Assembly (NCBI GenBank): GCA_900095165.1
Contig: LT606947.1
Coordinates: 868,001-932,000, forward strand
DNA: 64,000 nt
Source: Polynucleobacter necessarius
Lineage (GTDB): Bacteria; Pseudomonadota; Gammaproteobacteria; Burkholderiales; Burkholderiaceae
Direction: 5' to 3'
Part shown: positions 32,539-42,797 of the stretch, piece after piece
Numbering within the stretch: position 1 is the stretch's first letter
How the letters are laid out: each line of letters begins with the position of its first letter
Notes under the pieces: generated by a model
What the model was told of the DNA's origin: nothing
The model's input: the letters and a program-made list of their open reading frames with translations, nothing else
The model's database searches: none
Position numbers and translations under genes: made by a program

Positions 32539-35139
32539 ATGAATTTTTCGAATATCAAAAAGTTACTTGTTTTCACTTTATTGACTGCTTGGCTTGTGTC
32601 AGCAGGAGCACAAACTTGCCCTTCGGTCTCTTCGGATACAACAATTACTAGCTCTTGTTCAACAGGTATTGTTTGGACAGGAGGGAGTTTAACGATTGGA
32701 AATAACAATACCAGCATATCTATAACCAACACCATCGATGTTGCTGCTATAGAAACAAACAGTAGTACTTTGGGCTCAATTTCAAATAAAGCTAACAATA
32801 CGATTGGCGATATCGCAACTGGTAACGCAATTCAAAATAACAGCGGTAGCACTATCAGTGGCATCTATAACTATGGTTCATTGATAGCAGAAAATGCTGT
32901 TTGGAATGATGGAACCATTGCATCCCTTTATAACTATGGCGCTATATCGTCTACAAATGGTGGCATTTGGAATAATGCGGGCAGCATAAACAAAATATAT
33001 ACAACATTGGTTCAATAACAGTGGGGGGTAGGCGCTAATGGCACTTACAACAATGGCTTTATATCCTCATTCAACAACCTAGGTTCGATAACGGTTGGAA
33101 ATATTGGAACCGGAGTTGCTAACGGCGGGGATGGCGTCATCACAACCCTTAATAATTCAGGCACCATAACTGTAGGTAGTGCTCATGGTGGCGGAAGCTG
33201 GGGCATTTCTAATGGAGGCGTCATCACAACCCTTAATAATTCAGGATCTATAAGCCTTCTTGATGATGGGTACGGTATATCCAATTCGAATGTAATTACT
33301 ACCCTTAATAATTCAGGCTCGATAAATGTCGTGAATGGAAAGGGAATCTGGAATACTAGCGGCGCCATTACCACTCTTAACAACTCAGGCACTATAAATA
33401 CTGGGGGCGGCGATATCTTGAATCAGGGCACCATTGGCACACTAAATAACTATTCTTTTTTGGCTGGTTCTAATGTTGGAGTTAACAACACTGGAACTTT
33501 AATCACTCTTAACAACATAAACTCAATAAATATTACGAGTGCTGATAGTGGAGTTGGTGTTGCGAATAGTGGAACTTTTACAACTTTAAATAATTTTGGA
33601 TCTATAACTGTTGAAGGCACTAATGCCAGTGCTGTCTCCAATAGCGGCACCCTTAACGCTCTTAATAATTATGGAACCATGACTATTGGCGATGGAGTCA
33701 GTTACACCATCTACAACAGTGGTGCCATTACCGCTCTTACAAACACTGGCTCAATAAATTCCGGAGTTGGTGGGAGCGGTATTTATGTAGACGGTTCGGG
33801 CACTATTTCAACCTTAACAAATACAGGCTCAATAAGTGTGGGCGATGGAGGTGTTGGGATTAATAATATGGGCACCATTACCACTTTAAATAATAGCCAA
33901 GGCGGCCACCAATCTTTGCCATCGACCACTGCCCTGAGTTTTTCAGGAAATATGCCAACCAATTACAACATTGCCTTTGTTAGCCCAACTCACTACGGTC
34001 AACTTACAACCGATCCTGGTGTGACTATTGCAAATGTTGGGATTTATGGCACGCCACTCTTAACCTCCAGAATATATGCGAGCATCTTGTCTAATGATGT
34101 AACGGTCACCAACTTGCAAAGTGTATATGACAATATGACAGTTACTTTGGTCAACAACATATCAACGGGCTACTGGGACATAGCCTTCACTGGCATCTCG
34201 CTAATGGTTACGCAACAGTCTTTAGCGAATACCGCTAACTCGCTTGCACCTATTTTCACCCTCCAAAATTCTGTACTGGCTAATAGCTTCTCCTATGACT
34301 GCAATACTTTTAGCGTAAATAATGTGTGCATATCCGCTGGTGGTCGCAATACTGCAGTATTCGCTGCCAACGGCTTGAATAACAGCAGTGCTCTTTTAAT
34401 CGCAGCATATCGTCCTTATCCAAATTACCGAATCGGCGCTTATGCAGACCAAAACCTTTCAGTTAATAATGCGGGCGCAGCAGTTAATCTAGGTAACAAC
34501 ACTCCGCTTATTGGCATCTTTGGCGTCTGGAACGAACGACTAGATGGCACAGGCACTGAAGTCAAAATTTCTGCTGGATATGGTCAAAAAAATACAACCA
34601 TTAATCGTCAGGCAGTGGGGTTAGGCGAGTCAGGGACGGGATCGTCCCAGTTGAATAGCCAAGGGGTACAAGTAGCAGCAAAGTACGGATTTAAAATTTC
34701 TGTAGATACTATAGTCTCGCCTTATGTCGGGATGAGATATACCAAAAATAATATGAACGACTACACTGAGGTAGCATCTAACACTACTACCTTACCGCTA
34801 ACTTACTCAACACTAAATACAAATGCAACTACAGCATTAATAGACCTTGGTGCATCCTACAAAGGCATTTCTCAGACAACTTTATTCGCTAGTGCAGGCG
34901 TTGAATTGGATACCAACACCTCGAATGGATCCTACTATGGGTCAAACCCTGGCATTCCCGACATTACGCCAGTGAACTTTAATCCAAACCCAGTAAAAAC
35001 TAGACCAACAGCCACATTGGGCGCCTACTATGATGTTGAAAAAAATCAACGACTGGGAATTACTGGCATCTATCGTCAAAAGCCGTATCAAGCAGTTCAA
35101 ACAACTACTGTGATGGCGACTTATACAGTGGGCCTCTAA
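32539..35139 (+). pseudogene. Autotransporter adhesin-like protein interrupted by one stop
   Basis: A single frame of 867 codons is cut only by TAA at 33016-33018. It begins with a signal peptide (about 1-25, ending LVSAGAQ). A passenger of about 450 residues follows, built from imperfect 20-28-residue repeats around the core TTLNNSGSI, which looks like a beta-solenoid. The last 300 residues or so resemble an autotransporter beta-barrel (SAGYGQKNTTINRQAVG, VSPYVGMRYTKNN), ending in alternating hydrophobic residues and a final Leu. Type V secretion would place the passenger outside the cell. The mature part is rich in Asn, Ser, Thr and Gly, unlike neighbouring genes. The next start after the stop lacks a signal peptide, so the locus is probably dead unless the stop is read through. 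Confidence 0.82.
32860..33900 (+). repeat. Imperfect passenger repeats (core TTLNNSGSI)
   Basis: About a dozen consecutive repeats of 20-28 residues, each with a core like I-TTLNNSGSI followed by a Gly/Asn-rich turn. At DNA level CTTAATAATTCAGG recurs at least three times between 33140 and 33320. The pattern is what a beta-helix with one rung or so per repeat would give. Confidence 0.75.
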
Positions 35140-35150
35140 CTCGACGACCC

Positions 35151-35225
35151 TCGTAGACTGAACTCCCGCCCCCGCAACCAAACAAATAAAAGGTTTCTAG
35201 GTCAATTGACTCAGAAGCCTTTTTG
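35151..35225 (+). repeat. Degraded copy of the tRNA-fMet 3' end plus terminator
   Basis: TCGTAG at 35151-35156 aligns with the TCGTAG of the tRNA T stem, and GCCCCCGCAACCA at 35168-35180 is identical to the tRNA 3' end with CCA. The next 45 bases align with the tRNA terminator. Four to five mismatches occur in the T-loop part, and the 5' half of a tRNA is absent. The copy lies 2.8 kb downstream of the intact tRNA, just after the autotransporter gene, as expected for a repeat left by insertion at a tRNA gene. Confidence 0.75.
35191..35225 (+). terminator. Second copy of the tRNA-type terminator, after the autotransporter
   Basis: AGGTTTCT (from 35191) can pair with AGAAGCCT (35213-35220, with one G-U wobble), followed by five Ts. 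It diverged from the copy at 32366-32400 and now serves the autotransporter gene. Confidence 0.7.
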
Positions 35226-35370
35226 CTTTTCTCCAGCCTTGGAGCATAAAAGCTCTGCCCCAAATGAGGGAAAAGATTATTCTCTACGCCTTCAGTCGTC
35301 TACTATTCTTAACTTAATGTGGGGAATGAATGATCAATTCCCATGAATTCCCTATTTTGGAGATTAAGCA

Positions 35371-36339
35371 ATGACATTAGCAAGCAAGTTGATCGCGGTA
35401 GCCTGCGGCGCATTGATTAGCTTTGGTGCAATAGCCCAAAACTACCCCAGCAAACCCATCAAGATCATTGTTCCCTTTGCCCCTGGTGGTAGTACCGACA
35501 TCATTGCACGCAGCATGGCAGACCCTTTAAGCAAGCAACTAGGTCAATCTGTCATCGTAGAAAACAAAGCAGGTGGTGGCGGCTCTGTTGGTGCGCTAGA
35601 GGTGGTACGCGCGCCAAAGGATGGCTACACACTAGGAATTGCAACAATCTCGACTACAGCATCTAACCCAGCAATTAATGGCAAGATTGGTTATGACCCA
35701 CTGAAGGATTTCACGGCGATTACGAATATTGCTGCGACACCAAATGTCATTGTGGTGAACCCCTCATTTCCAGCAAAAGATTACAAAACCTTTATCGAAG
35801 TCATCAAAAAGAATCCTGGCAAATATTCTTATGCGAGCTCAGGCACTGGCGGGATCGGTCACATGCAAACAAAGTTGTTTAAGAGTTTGACTGGGACATT
35901 TATCGTTCACATCCCTTTCCGTGGTGCAGGCCCTGGTCTTATCGATGTTGTGGCCGGTCAAGCACCCATCATGTTCGATAACTTACCCTCTGCCCTCCCT
36001 TTCATCAAAGACGGCAGGTTGATTCCAATTGTGATTGCCGCACCAAAGCGCCTGGCGATCTTGCCTAACGTTCCAACATTTTCTGAGGTTGGTTTAGCAC
36101 CAGCAAATAGAATGGCCTACTACGGCCTATTGGGCCCAGCAGGCTTACCTAAAGATGTTGTAGATAAAATTTATGCTGCAGCTCAAAAAGCAGTTCTCGA
36201 TCCCGCCGTCAGAAAACGCATTGAAGACACTGGCTCGATCATTAACGTCAATGGCCCAGAAGCCTTCTCAAAAGAGATTGCTGCAGAATATGCCACCTAT
36301 AAAGGCGTTGTTGCTAAACAGAAATTGGAACTTGAATAA
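35371..36339 (+). CDS. Bug/TctC-family periplasmic solute-binding receptor
   Basis: Tripartite-tricarboxylate-type receptor, 322 residues. A signal peptide ending FGAIAQ is followed by the standard family opening NYPSKPIKIIVPFAPGGSTD and the later motif HIPFRGAGPGL. It is secreted to the periplasm and typically binds small carboxylates; the ligand here is unknown. There is no TctAB membrane partner next to it, so it is an orphan receptor, as is common in this group. GGAG precedes the ATG, and a strong terminator follows. Unlike the Bug gene at 16500-17466 it is intact, so this one may still be used. Confidence 0.93.
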   Translation: MTLASKLIAVACGALISFGAIAQNYPSKPIKIIVPFAPGGSTDIIARSMADPLSKQLGQSVIVENKAGGGGSVGALEVVRAPKDGYTLGIATISTTASNPAINGKIGYDPLKDFTAITNIAATPNVIVVNPSFPAKDYKTFIEVIKKNPGKYSYASSGTGGIGHMQTKLFKSLTGTFIVHIPFRGAGPGLIDVVAGQAPIMFDNLPSALPFIKDGRLIPIVIAAPKRLAILPNVPTFSEVGLAPANRMAYYGLLGPAGLPKDVVDKIYAAAQKAVLDPAVRKRIEDTGSIINVNGPEAFSKEIAAEYATYKGVVAKQKLELE

Positions 36340-36358
36340 TTTCTAAGCAGGTCAATCA

Positions 36359-36384
36359 AAAACCGCCAGAGGGCGGTTTTTTTA
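36359..36384 (+). terminator. Rho-independent terminator after the Bug receptor gene
   Basis: AAAACCGCC - AGAG - GGCGGTTTT followed by Ts, directly after the stop of the receptor gene. Confidence 0.92.
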
Positions 36385-36403
36385 CATCTCCTTACATCCA
36401 CTC

Positions 36404-37045
36404 TTAATGCGAATGACCTTGTGAGTTGATTGGCATTTTGTTGGGATTACCGTTTAGCATATTTCCGCCATTCATCATCTGCTGATACATTGCTTTCATT
36501 CCTTCATGTACCGCTGAATCGCAATACTCATGACCAGCACTGCTGCTAGCATTGCCCATTTGATGGGCACTGGCGCCCTGGTAACCCAATAAAGCAGGAT
36601 CAAGCATGCCAGCAATCATGGCGATATGCCCAAACACCAAAAACAACGCAACACAAATCGCATGAATCTTGAGTTTACCCATTTGATCTAAGGCTTTATT
36701 TACAAAACCAAACTCCTGCAAAGCAATCCAGATTAAAGGTAGGCCGCCAATCAAATAACTGCCAACTGCAATCACATCAATTGCAGTACGCCGTTCATTA
36801 TTTTTTGTGATGGGCAGTACCGCGGTAGTCATTAAATAAGCGATGACACCAATAAAATATAAGCCTACTGTTGTTCCTGAAAAACGATTCAGGTGATAAA
36901 CAAGGCCATCAAACTTTCGCGTAAACAGAATATAAAGCTTAGTGATTGCTAAGGTCTCAGCCAATACAACGAGTATGGCCATAAAGATCAATAGATTCCA
37001 AGGCTGGTTATCAGCCAATAACTGCATATAGTGAGTCATGTTCAT
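36404..37045 (-). CDS. Four-helix membrane protein with Met/His-rich tail
   Basis: About 213 residues with four hydrophobic helices (near 17-40, 60-80, 92-115 and 127-148). A hydrophilic C-terminal tail of about 60 residues is rich in Met, His, Asn and Ser and ends GHSH. Such tails often bind copper or other metals. I chose the ATG at 37045 because GGAGAG lies five bases upstream; an upstream GTG is also in frame. The family is not recognised with confidence; it may belong to an uncharacterised permease-like DUF family. A small Cys/His-rich exported protein is encoded just upstream on the same strand, so metal handling is a reasonable guess only. Confidence 0.75.
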   Translation of the reverse strand: MNMTHYMQLLADNQPWNLLIFMAILVVLAETLAITKLYILFTRKFDGLVYHLNRFSGTTVGLYFIGVIAYLMTTAVLPITKNNERRTAIDVIAVGSYLIGGLPLIWIALQEFGFVNKALDQMGKLKIHAICVALFLVFGHIAMIAGMLDPALLGYQGASAHQMGNASSSAGHEYCDSAVHEGMKAMYQQMMNGGNMLNGNPNKMPINSQGHSH

Positions 37046-37222
37046 TACCACTCTCCAAAACGGAAATTATCTAAAGGCATCTAGATGCCACAATCAAAAG
37101 TGATTACAGATAAGTTTTGGGAGACTTATATATAGATTCGGCAATATTAGATGTGAGCACCACAACATTGCCATGCAGATACACATCACCCTGCTTAGGT
37201 GCAGAGAAGGTGGATGGCGTCA

Positions 37223-37435
37223 TTAATATTGCACCACTGCACAGCAATAATGAGTGGCGCTAGGAGCGTTAGTCTTACCGTCTTGAGGGTTGCTAATGGA
37301 TGAGGTTTCCTGACAATGCTCATGATCAGAGCTGATAGATGTGCCACTTACCGAACTGAGATCAACAGGCATCATCGCAGCATTAATTTGGCTGACGAAG
37401 AGGCTAAGAAAAAGTGCTGCGATGAATTTCTTCAT
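37223..37435 (-). CDS. Small exported Cys/His-rich protein, possibly frameshifted
   Basis: A 70-residue product with a signal peptide (MKKFIAALFLSLFVSQINA) and a short mature part with DHEHCQ and HYCCAVV motifs that suggest metal binding. It stops after VVQY. Reading on in another frame from the overlapping ATG at 37223 gives MTPSTFSAPKQGDVYLHG and ends KSPKTYL at 37104. That resembles the hydrophobic and PPR-like endings of small proteins found near copper genes. One missing T near 37225 would join the two. This is either a true 70-residue gene or a frameshifted gene of about 110 residues. Confidence 0.6.
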   Translation of the reverse strand: MKKFIAALFLSLFVSQINAAMMPVDLSSVSGTSISSDHEHCQETSSISNPQDGKTNAPSATHYCCAVVQY

Positions 37436-37451
37436 ATGGTTAGTTTACGCC

Positions 37452-39939
37452 TTATTCAGGCTGTCGATGCCACAGACGCCTACTATCCTGACGCCAAAAT
37501 AGCGGTTTAAGCCCTCTCGGATCTGATGTGGAACGAAATTCCCAAACTTGTGCACCAGTATTTGGCGTTTGATAAAACGGAATATCCATGCTTTGGTATC
37601 GAGCCGTCACCGTAGGGTGTGGGTGACCATAACGATTCCGATAGCCGTTTTGTGCAAACGCTTCATCAGGGCTTAATGCTGTTAACAGTTCTTGAGATGA
37701 GGATGTTTTGCTGCCGTGATGTGGCGCCATGAATATCAACACTCTATCCTTTAAATTATCAAGGACTTCTTGAGTTAGTCGCTCAACGATCTCAGCCTCA
37801 CCCTGCTTTTCCACGTCACCCGTTAACCAAAACGAAGTGGATTGATTGCGAACTTCCAGTACACAACTTACCTCATTAGGTTTTCTAGGATGTTGATCCT
37901 CAAAAACCGCGAACCCATTGGGATGCCAAATGTGAAACTCCACCCCATCCCATGTCCATTTCTGACCAAAGCGGCAATGGATAGCGGGAATGCTTCTATG
38001 CTCTAAATTAACGAGCAAAGGATTGGTGCTTGGCAATGATCCCATTATGAAATCAAAGGCAACCTCTTTAAGCAAGCTTGCGGCACCTCCAATGTGATCG
38101 CTATCGCTGTGACTAATTACCATGCGATCAATATGATTAATTCCTCGACCCCTCAGGTTGGGCAAGATAATTCTTTGGCCAGCATTATCTTTTTCTTGAA
38201 TAGGCCCTGTGTCATATAGCAATCTTTTTGTTTTAGTTTCTATTAGGACTGCAGTACCTTGACCGATATCGAGTGCCGTTGCCAGAAACTCGCCTTGAGT
38301 TAAATTCGTGTTTTGGATTGGCTGAATAAATACACTCGCAGTTAGTGCAAGTCCTAAGACTCTAGAAATCCAATTCTCCCGAATAAGTCCAGGACGAATT
38401 GCCGTCACTATGCCAATGGCTGATAAGGCTAGAGCCCACCAAGTAGGCTGACTTGACCAGGCAATTGCCCACTTCCAACTCGCCATCCAAGCAAGCATGA
38501 TGGATAAGTAGTCCATCGTGGCATGCGCTGGTATCAGCAACCATTTCCCAATGAAGTCAGGTAATAATGCGCCAGCTATGGCTAGAGGCGTCACGATATA
38601 GCTCACCACAGGGATAGCGACCGCATTAGCTAATGGCGACACTATTGAAACTTGATAAAACCAATACAAGGTTAATGGTAAAAGTGCGATAGTGACAACC
38701 GCTTGCACTCGACAAGCCTCGCGTAGCGCTTGAGTAACTCTATACCTCCAATTAAGCTCTAGCTCTCTGCCAGCGGGCAAACCAAGCAAACCATCCGAGT
38801 CTTGCATCGCATATAGGATTGCAGCCACCGCCCCAAATGAAAGCCAGAATCCAGGTGTATAGGGTGCCATTGGATCAATGAGCAGCACAAAGGCTAACGC
38901 CCACCACCAGATGTCAAATGAGCGTGGGTTTCTGCCAGACCAAAGTGCAAAGGCAACTACGCCCACCATATACATCGTGCGTTGCGTCGGAATCTAATCC
39001 TGCCAACCAGGCATATACAAATGCCGTCAGAAATCCCACGGCCGCAGCAACCTTACTAACAGGAATCAATAGGGGCAGAGTATTACGACGCCATAAAAAT
39101 GTCGCAAGCATGGCGCCAAATCCGGCCAACATTGTGACATGGAGCCCTGAGATGCTGATGAGATGCCGAATACCAGTGGCATTAAATACGCGCCAATCTT
39201 CTTGATTGATCGCATTTTGATCACCCATCACGAGCGCTGCAATTACGCCACCATAACGCGCATCTTTTGGCAGCAAGCGCTGAATCTTTTGCCTTAATTT
39301 CCAGCGCTGATACTCCATGGCTAAAGTGAATTCAGTAAAACGAATATCTTTCTCAGAAATTAATTTTCCAGATCGCACGGATCCACTGGCACCAAAGTCT
39401 TGATGAAAAAACCAGCGCTCAAAATCAAAGGTATAGGGATTGAGGGATCCATAGGGTCGTTTGATTTTGACCTTCAATTCCCAGCGCTGACCTGGAATGA
39501 CCTCGGGCACAGCTTGAGGATTACGCCATGCTGGCTGCCAACTCAAATACACCTGCGGTGGAAATGATTCAATCAACCCCTTACCCAAAAAGGCTTGATC
39601 CACCTCAAATGAAAACTTTGCACCAGCAGGAGAGCTCTGTGGCAAAGCATTCACTCTACCCTCGAGAATAAGATCTTTACTCTCATGCTCGATTGAAAGG
39701 ACATTAGCCAATCGACTTTGTGCGTAATGTGCATTCCAAGAAAATCCCAAGGTAAAACAGGTGACCGCAAGTAATGCGCTATTGGCATAGTAATTTTGGA
39801 TTGAGACGTAATTGATGCAAATGCCAAATAGAGAAATGATGATGATCGCTGTACAGATCCAAGCCCAATGCTCTGGCACAGTAGACAAAAATAGAAGAAA
39901 TGATCCCTCGGCGATGAACGCCGCAATATTAATACGCAA
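37452..39939 (-). pseudogene. comEC: DNA uptake channel protein ComEC/Rec2, frameshifted
   Basis: ComEC forms the inner-membrane channel for transforming DNA. The N-terminal part has the DUF4131 region, then the competence domain (MGDQNAINQEDWRVFNATG, HLISISGLHVTML), and reads VYAWLAGLDSDATHD in the wrong frame. The correct frame resumes as PTQRTMYMVGVVAF. Two bases are missing near 38991-38995. The C-terminal part has more helices and the metallo-beta-lactamase-like domain (SHSDSDHIGG, MAPHHGSKTSS). Repaired length would be about 829 residues. The start is TTG at 39939, five bases after tatD. The gene is broken, so natural transformation is probably lost. Confidence 0.92.
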
Positions 39940-39943
39940 GTTC

Positions 39944-40804
39944 TTAAGAAGCGGATTGTGGTTTTGGGTTGTTAGTCATTAGAGATGACCAACGGGGTAA
40001 TGCTTGCATGGCATTTTGCCAAACCGCCTTTGAAAATACTTCTTCACTGATTCCACGAATGTCAGCCAATTGCTGAGCAATTCTGGGAAGTAAAGCAGAC
40101 TCATTAAATTGACCGCCCTCCTCCTTAAGCCATGCCAGCGGGATATCGAGGGCATCAGTTTCGGTAACGATACTCTCCAGCGGAAGATCTTGCAGGAGGC
40201 GGCGAATCTGTAAGGCTCGATCGTAAGTTGCAGCACCCCCAAAGCCAAGCTTGAAGCCCAACTCAATAAATTTCTCGGCTTGCTGATGACTGCCATTAAA
40301 AGCATGCGCTATACCGCTGGAGACTTTTCTCCTACGTAAGGCTTTGAGAATAGCGTCTTGTGAACGACGCACATGCAAAATCACTGGCAACTGAAATTGC
40401 TGAGCTAAATCCAGCTGCGCATGAAAGAAATACTCTTGGCGCTGAGGATCAAGGTCTTCGACAAAATAATCAAGACCAATCTCACCAATACCCACAAATC
40501 GAGGATCATCCAATGATTGCTCAATTTGATTTTTAAGAGTGTCGATATCACTCTCTTGGGCTTGATTGATATACAGAGGATGAATGTCTAGTGCATAAAC
40601 CAAGCCTGGAATTTGATTGCCGTACTGGTTTACTAAATTTTTAGCCCGCCCCCAATCGGAGGCTTGCACTGTCGGCAGCAATATAGCCCTAACGCCTTTG
40701 CTTGAAGCCATTGAAACGATGTCATGGAGTACGCCCACAAACTCTGGAGCGTCTAGATGGCAGTGGGTATCAACCCAAGCGTGCTCTGTGCTGGCATCGC
40801 TCAT
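39944..40804 (-). CDS. tatD: TatD-family metal-dependent hydrolase/DNase
   Basis: TIM-barrel hydrolase of the TatD/YcfH family, 286 residues. Metal ligands are visible in [34 protein letters not shown] and TETDA. Family members act as 3'-5' DNases or on D-Tyr-tRNA; the exact substrate cannot be told from sequence. ATG at 40804 overlaps the lolD stop (ATGA), so it is coupled to the lolCD genes. It extends about 20 residues past the usual C-terminus, after WSSLM. Confidence 0.92.
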   Translation of the reverse strand: MSDASTEHAWVDTHCHLDAPEFVGVLHDIVSMASSKGVRAILLPTVQASDWGRAKNLVNQYGNQIPGLVYALDIHPLYINQAQESDIDTLKNQIEQSLDDPRFVGIGEIGLDYFVEDLDPQRQEYFFHAQLDLAQQFQLPVILHVRRSQDAILKALRRRKVSSGIAHAFNGSHQQAEKFIELGFKLGFGGAATYDRALQIRRLLQDLPLESIVTETDALDIPLAWLKEEGGQFNESALLPRIAQQLADIRGISEEVFSKAVWQNAMQALPRWSSLMTNNPKPQSAS

Positions 40805-41496
40805 TGTGCAAATGTCTTTAATACTCCGCGCTCTAAATGCAAAATTCGATCACAACGTTTTGCGCGAATCGGATCATGAGTCACAATCACAAAGGCAGTA
40901 CTTTGCTCACGAGCAATATCCAACATTAAGTCAAACACGCCATCAGCAGTTTCAGCATCGAGATTACCAGTAGGCTCATCGGCTAAAACGCAAGCAGGAT
41001 TACCGACTAATGCGCGGGCCACAGCGACACGTTGGCGTTCGCCGCCAGATAATTCACCTGGGGTATGCTGCACTCGCCTTGCTAGACCAACCGCATGCAA
41101 CATCGTATTTGCTCGCTCCATAGACTCTTCATTACTTAAGCCACGAATACGTAAAGGCAAGGCCACATTCTCAACAGCACTGAATTCCTCCAAGAGATGA
41201 TGAAACTGATAGATAAATCCTAGACTCTGGTTACGCAGCTGATCTAGCTTTCTAACGGGTAATTTATGGAGATTCTCTTCGGCCAATATCACCGTGCCTG
41301 CGCTCGGTGTATCCAAGCCACCCAAGAGATGCAGCAAAGTACTTTTACCCGAACCAGAGGATCCAACGATAGCCACCTTCTCAGAAGCGCTTACCTGCAA
41401 ATCAATCGCTTTGAGAACATCAACCGCTGTTGCGCCTTTGCCATAGGTCTTTGCTAGGCCCAAGGCACTCAAAATGATTGGATTGGAATTACTCAT
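40801..41496 (-). CDS. lolD: Lipoprotein-releasing ABC transporter ATPase LolD
   Basis: ATPase that powers extraction of lipoproteins from the inner membrane for transfer to LolA. 231 residues from the ATG at 41496 ([14 protein letters not shown]); a longer frame starts inside lolC and I reject it. Walker [10 protein letters not shown] at 45-53, signature [15 protein letters not shown] near 145, and Walker [12 protein letters not shown]. It overlaps lolC by 8 bases. Confidence 0.95.
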   Translation of the reverse strand: MSNSNPIILSALGLAKTYGKGATAVDVLKAIDLQVSASEKVAIVGSSGSGKSTLLHLLGGLDTPSAGTVILAEENLHKLPVRKLDQLRNQSLGFIYQFHHLLEEFSAVENVALPLRIRGLSNEESMERANTMLHAVGLARRVQHTPGELSGGERQRVAVARALVGNPACVLADEPTGNLDAETADGVFDLMLDIAREQSTAFVIVTHDPIRAKRCDRILHLERGVLKTFAQ

Positions 41497-42751
41497 AACG
41501 CAATGCCTCCGCAGGTTGCACTTGGGCTGCGCGGCGGCTTGGGTACAAAGTGGCCAATACAGAAAGATCAAAGGCCATCAAGCCCACGGTCACGACATCA
41601 GACAAACGCACATCTGAAGGTAGCTCACTAATAAAGTACACATCACGCGGCAAGAAGCGTACCCGGAAGATCGCTTCGATTGCAGGAACAATCACATCAA
41701 TATTTAAAGCAATCAGCAGACCCAAACCAACACCCGATAGAGAGCCTAATAAACCAATCGCCAAGCCTTGTACCAAGAAGATCCGTTGAATGAGCCCAGG
41801 GCTTGCGCCCATTGTTCTGAGGATTGCAATATCTGCCTGTTTCTCGTTTACGGTCATCACCAAGGTAGAGACCAAATTAAAAGCCGCTACAGCAATGATC
41901 AATGTGAGGATGATGAACATCATCTTTCTTTCGGTTTGAACGGCAGCAAACCAATTTCGGTTAGAGCGCGACCAATCGCTCACCCATAAAGCCTGTGGAA
42001 CAACCTGAGCTAATTCAGCAGCAATTTCTGGGGCGCGCTGCATATCATCCACCTTCACACGTAACCCAGATGGGTCTTGCAAGCGCAACAAGGCTGCAGC
42101 ATCTTTCCAATGCATGATGGCTAATGAACTGTCGTATTCATAATGGCCACTATCCACAATGCCGACAACTTGCAGTGTTCGCATTCTGGGCATGGCACCT
42201 GCAGGCGTGAGATCATTTTCTGGCACGATCAAATTAATACGATCGCCCACACGCGCACCAACGATATTGGCAAGCTGAGCACCTAAAGCGACACCGAAAG
42301 AGCCTGGCTTCAAATCATCAATATTGCCGGCAACAAACTGTTTAGGCAAATCCGAAACCTTACCCTCTTCACCCGGAAGAACTCCGCGGATAGCTACACC
42401 ACGCATAACATTCTCACGACTTAACAATCCCTGAGAACTTACCATCGGGGCGACACCAACTACGTGAGGTTGAGCAGCCACCCTCAGCGCAATCGGTTCC
42501 CAATTAGCTAAACCATCTGGGGCGGTAATTTCAATATGGGAGAGTACGGACAGCATACGGTCGCGCACTTCCTTCTGGAAGCCATTCATGACTGAGAGCA
42601 CCACAATCAGGGCTGCAACACCTAAAGCAATACCTGCAGTAGAGATTCCAGAAATAAAAGAGAGGAAGCCATCACGCTTGCCCACTGTCTTGCGACGCTT
42701 GGATCGGGTATAGCGCAGGCCAATTTCTAGTTCAATAGGAAGTCTCAACAT
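41489..42751 (-). CDS. lolC: Lipoprotein-releasing ABC transporter permease LolC/E type
   Basis: Membrane subunit of the Lol export complex, 420 residues. One N-terminal helix ([19 protein letters not shown]), a large periplasmic domain of the MacB type, then three helices in an FtsX-like domain (from about 275). The family opening [10 protein letters not shown] is present. Only one permease gene is seen, consistent with the single LolF/LolC-type permease of betaproteobacteria that serves as a homodimer. Its stop overlaps lolD. Confidence 0.93.
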   Translation of the reverse strand: MLRLPIELEIGLRYTRSKRRKTVGKRDGFLSFISGISTAGIALGVAALIVVLSVMNGFQKEVRDRMLSVLSHIEITAPDGLANWEPIALRVAAQPHVVGVAPMVSSQGLLSRENVMRGVAIRGVLPGEEGKVSDLPKQFVAGNIDDLKPGSFGVALGAQLANIVGARVGDRINLIVPENDLTPAGAMPRMRTLQVVGIVDSGHYEYDSSLAIMHWKDAAALLRLQDPSGLRVKVDDMQRAPEIAAELAQVVPQALWVSDWSRSNRNWFAAVQTERKMMFIILTLIIAVAAFNLVSTLVMTVNEKQADIAILRTMGASPGLIQRIFLVQGLAIGLLGSLSGVGLGLLIALNIDVIVPAIEAIFRVRFLPRDVYFISELPSDVRLSDVVTVGLMAFDLSVLATLYPSRRAAQVQPAEALRYE

Positions 42752-42797
42752 AGCTACAGTTTAGTGAATTAAACGAGTAAACCAATGGATTCTGTAA

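Noticed and set aside
33130..33900. CRISPR-like array
   Set aside because: The recurring DNA motif keeps the reading frame and encodes protein repeats; spacing and sequence vary, and no cas genes are present.
35151..35180. A second functional tRNA gene
   Set aside because: Only the 3' part matches; the D arm and anticodon arm are missing and the T loop has mismatches.
35371..36339. The intact Bug receptor as cargo of the tRNA insertion
   Set aside because: It lies outside the tRNA 3' repeat and has its own terminator; nothing ties it to the insertion.
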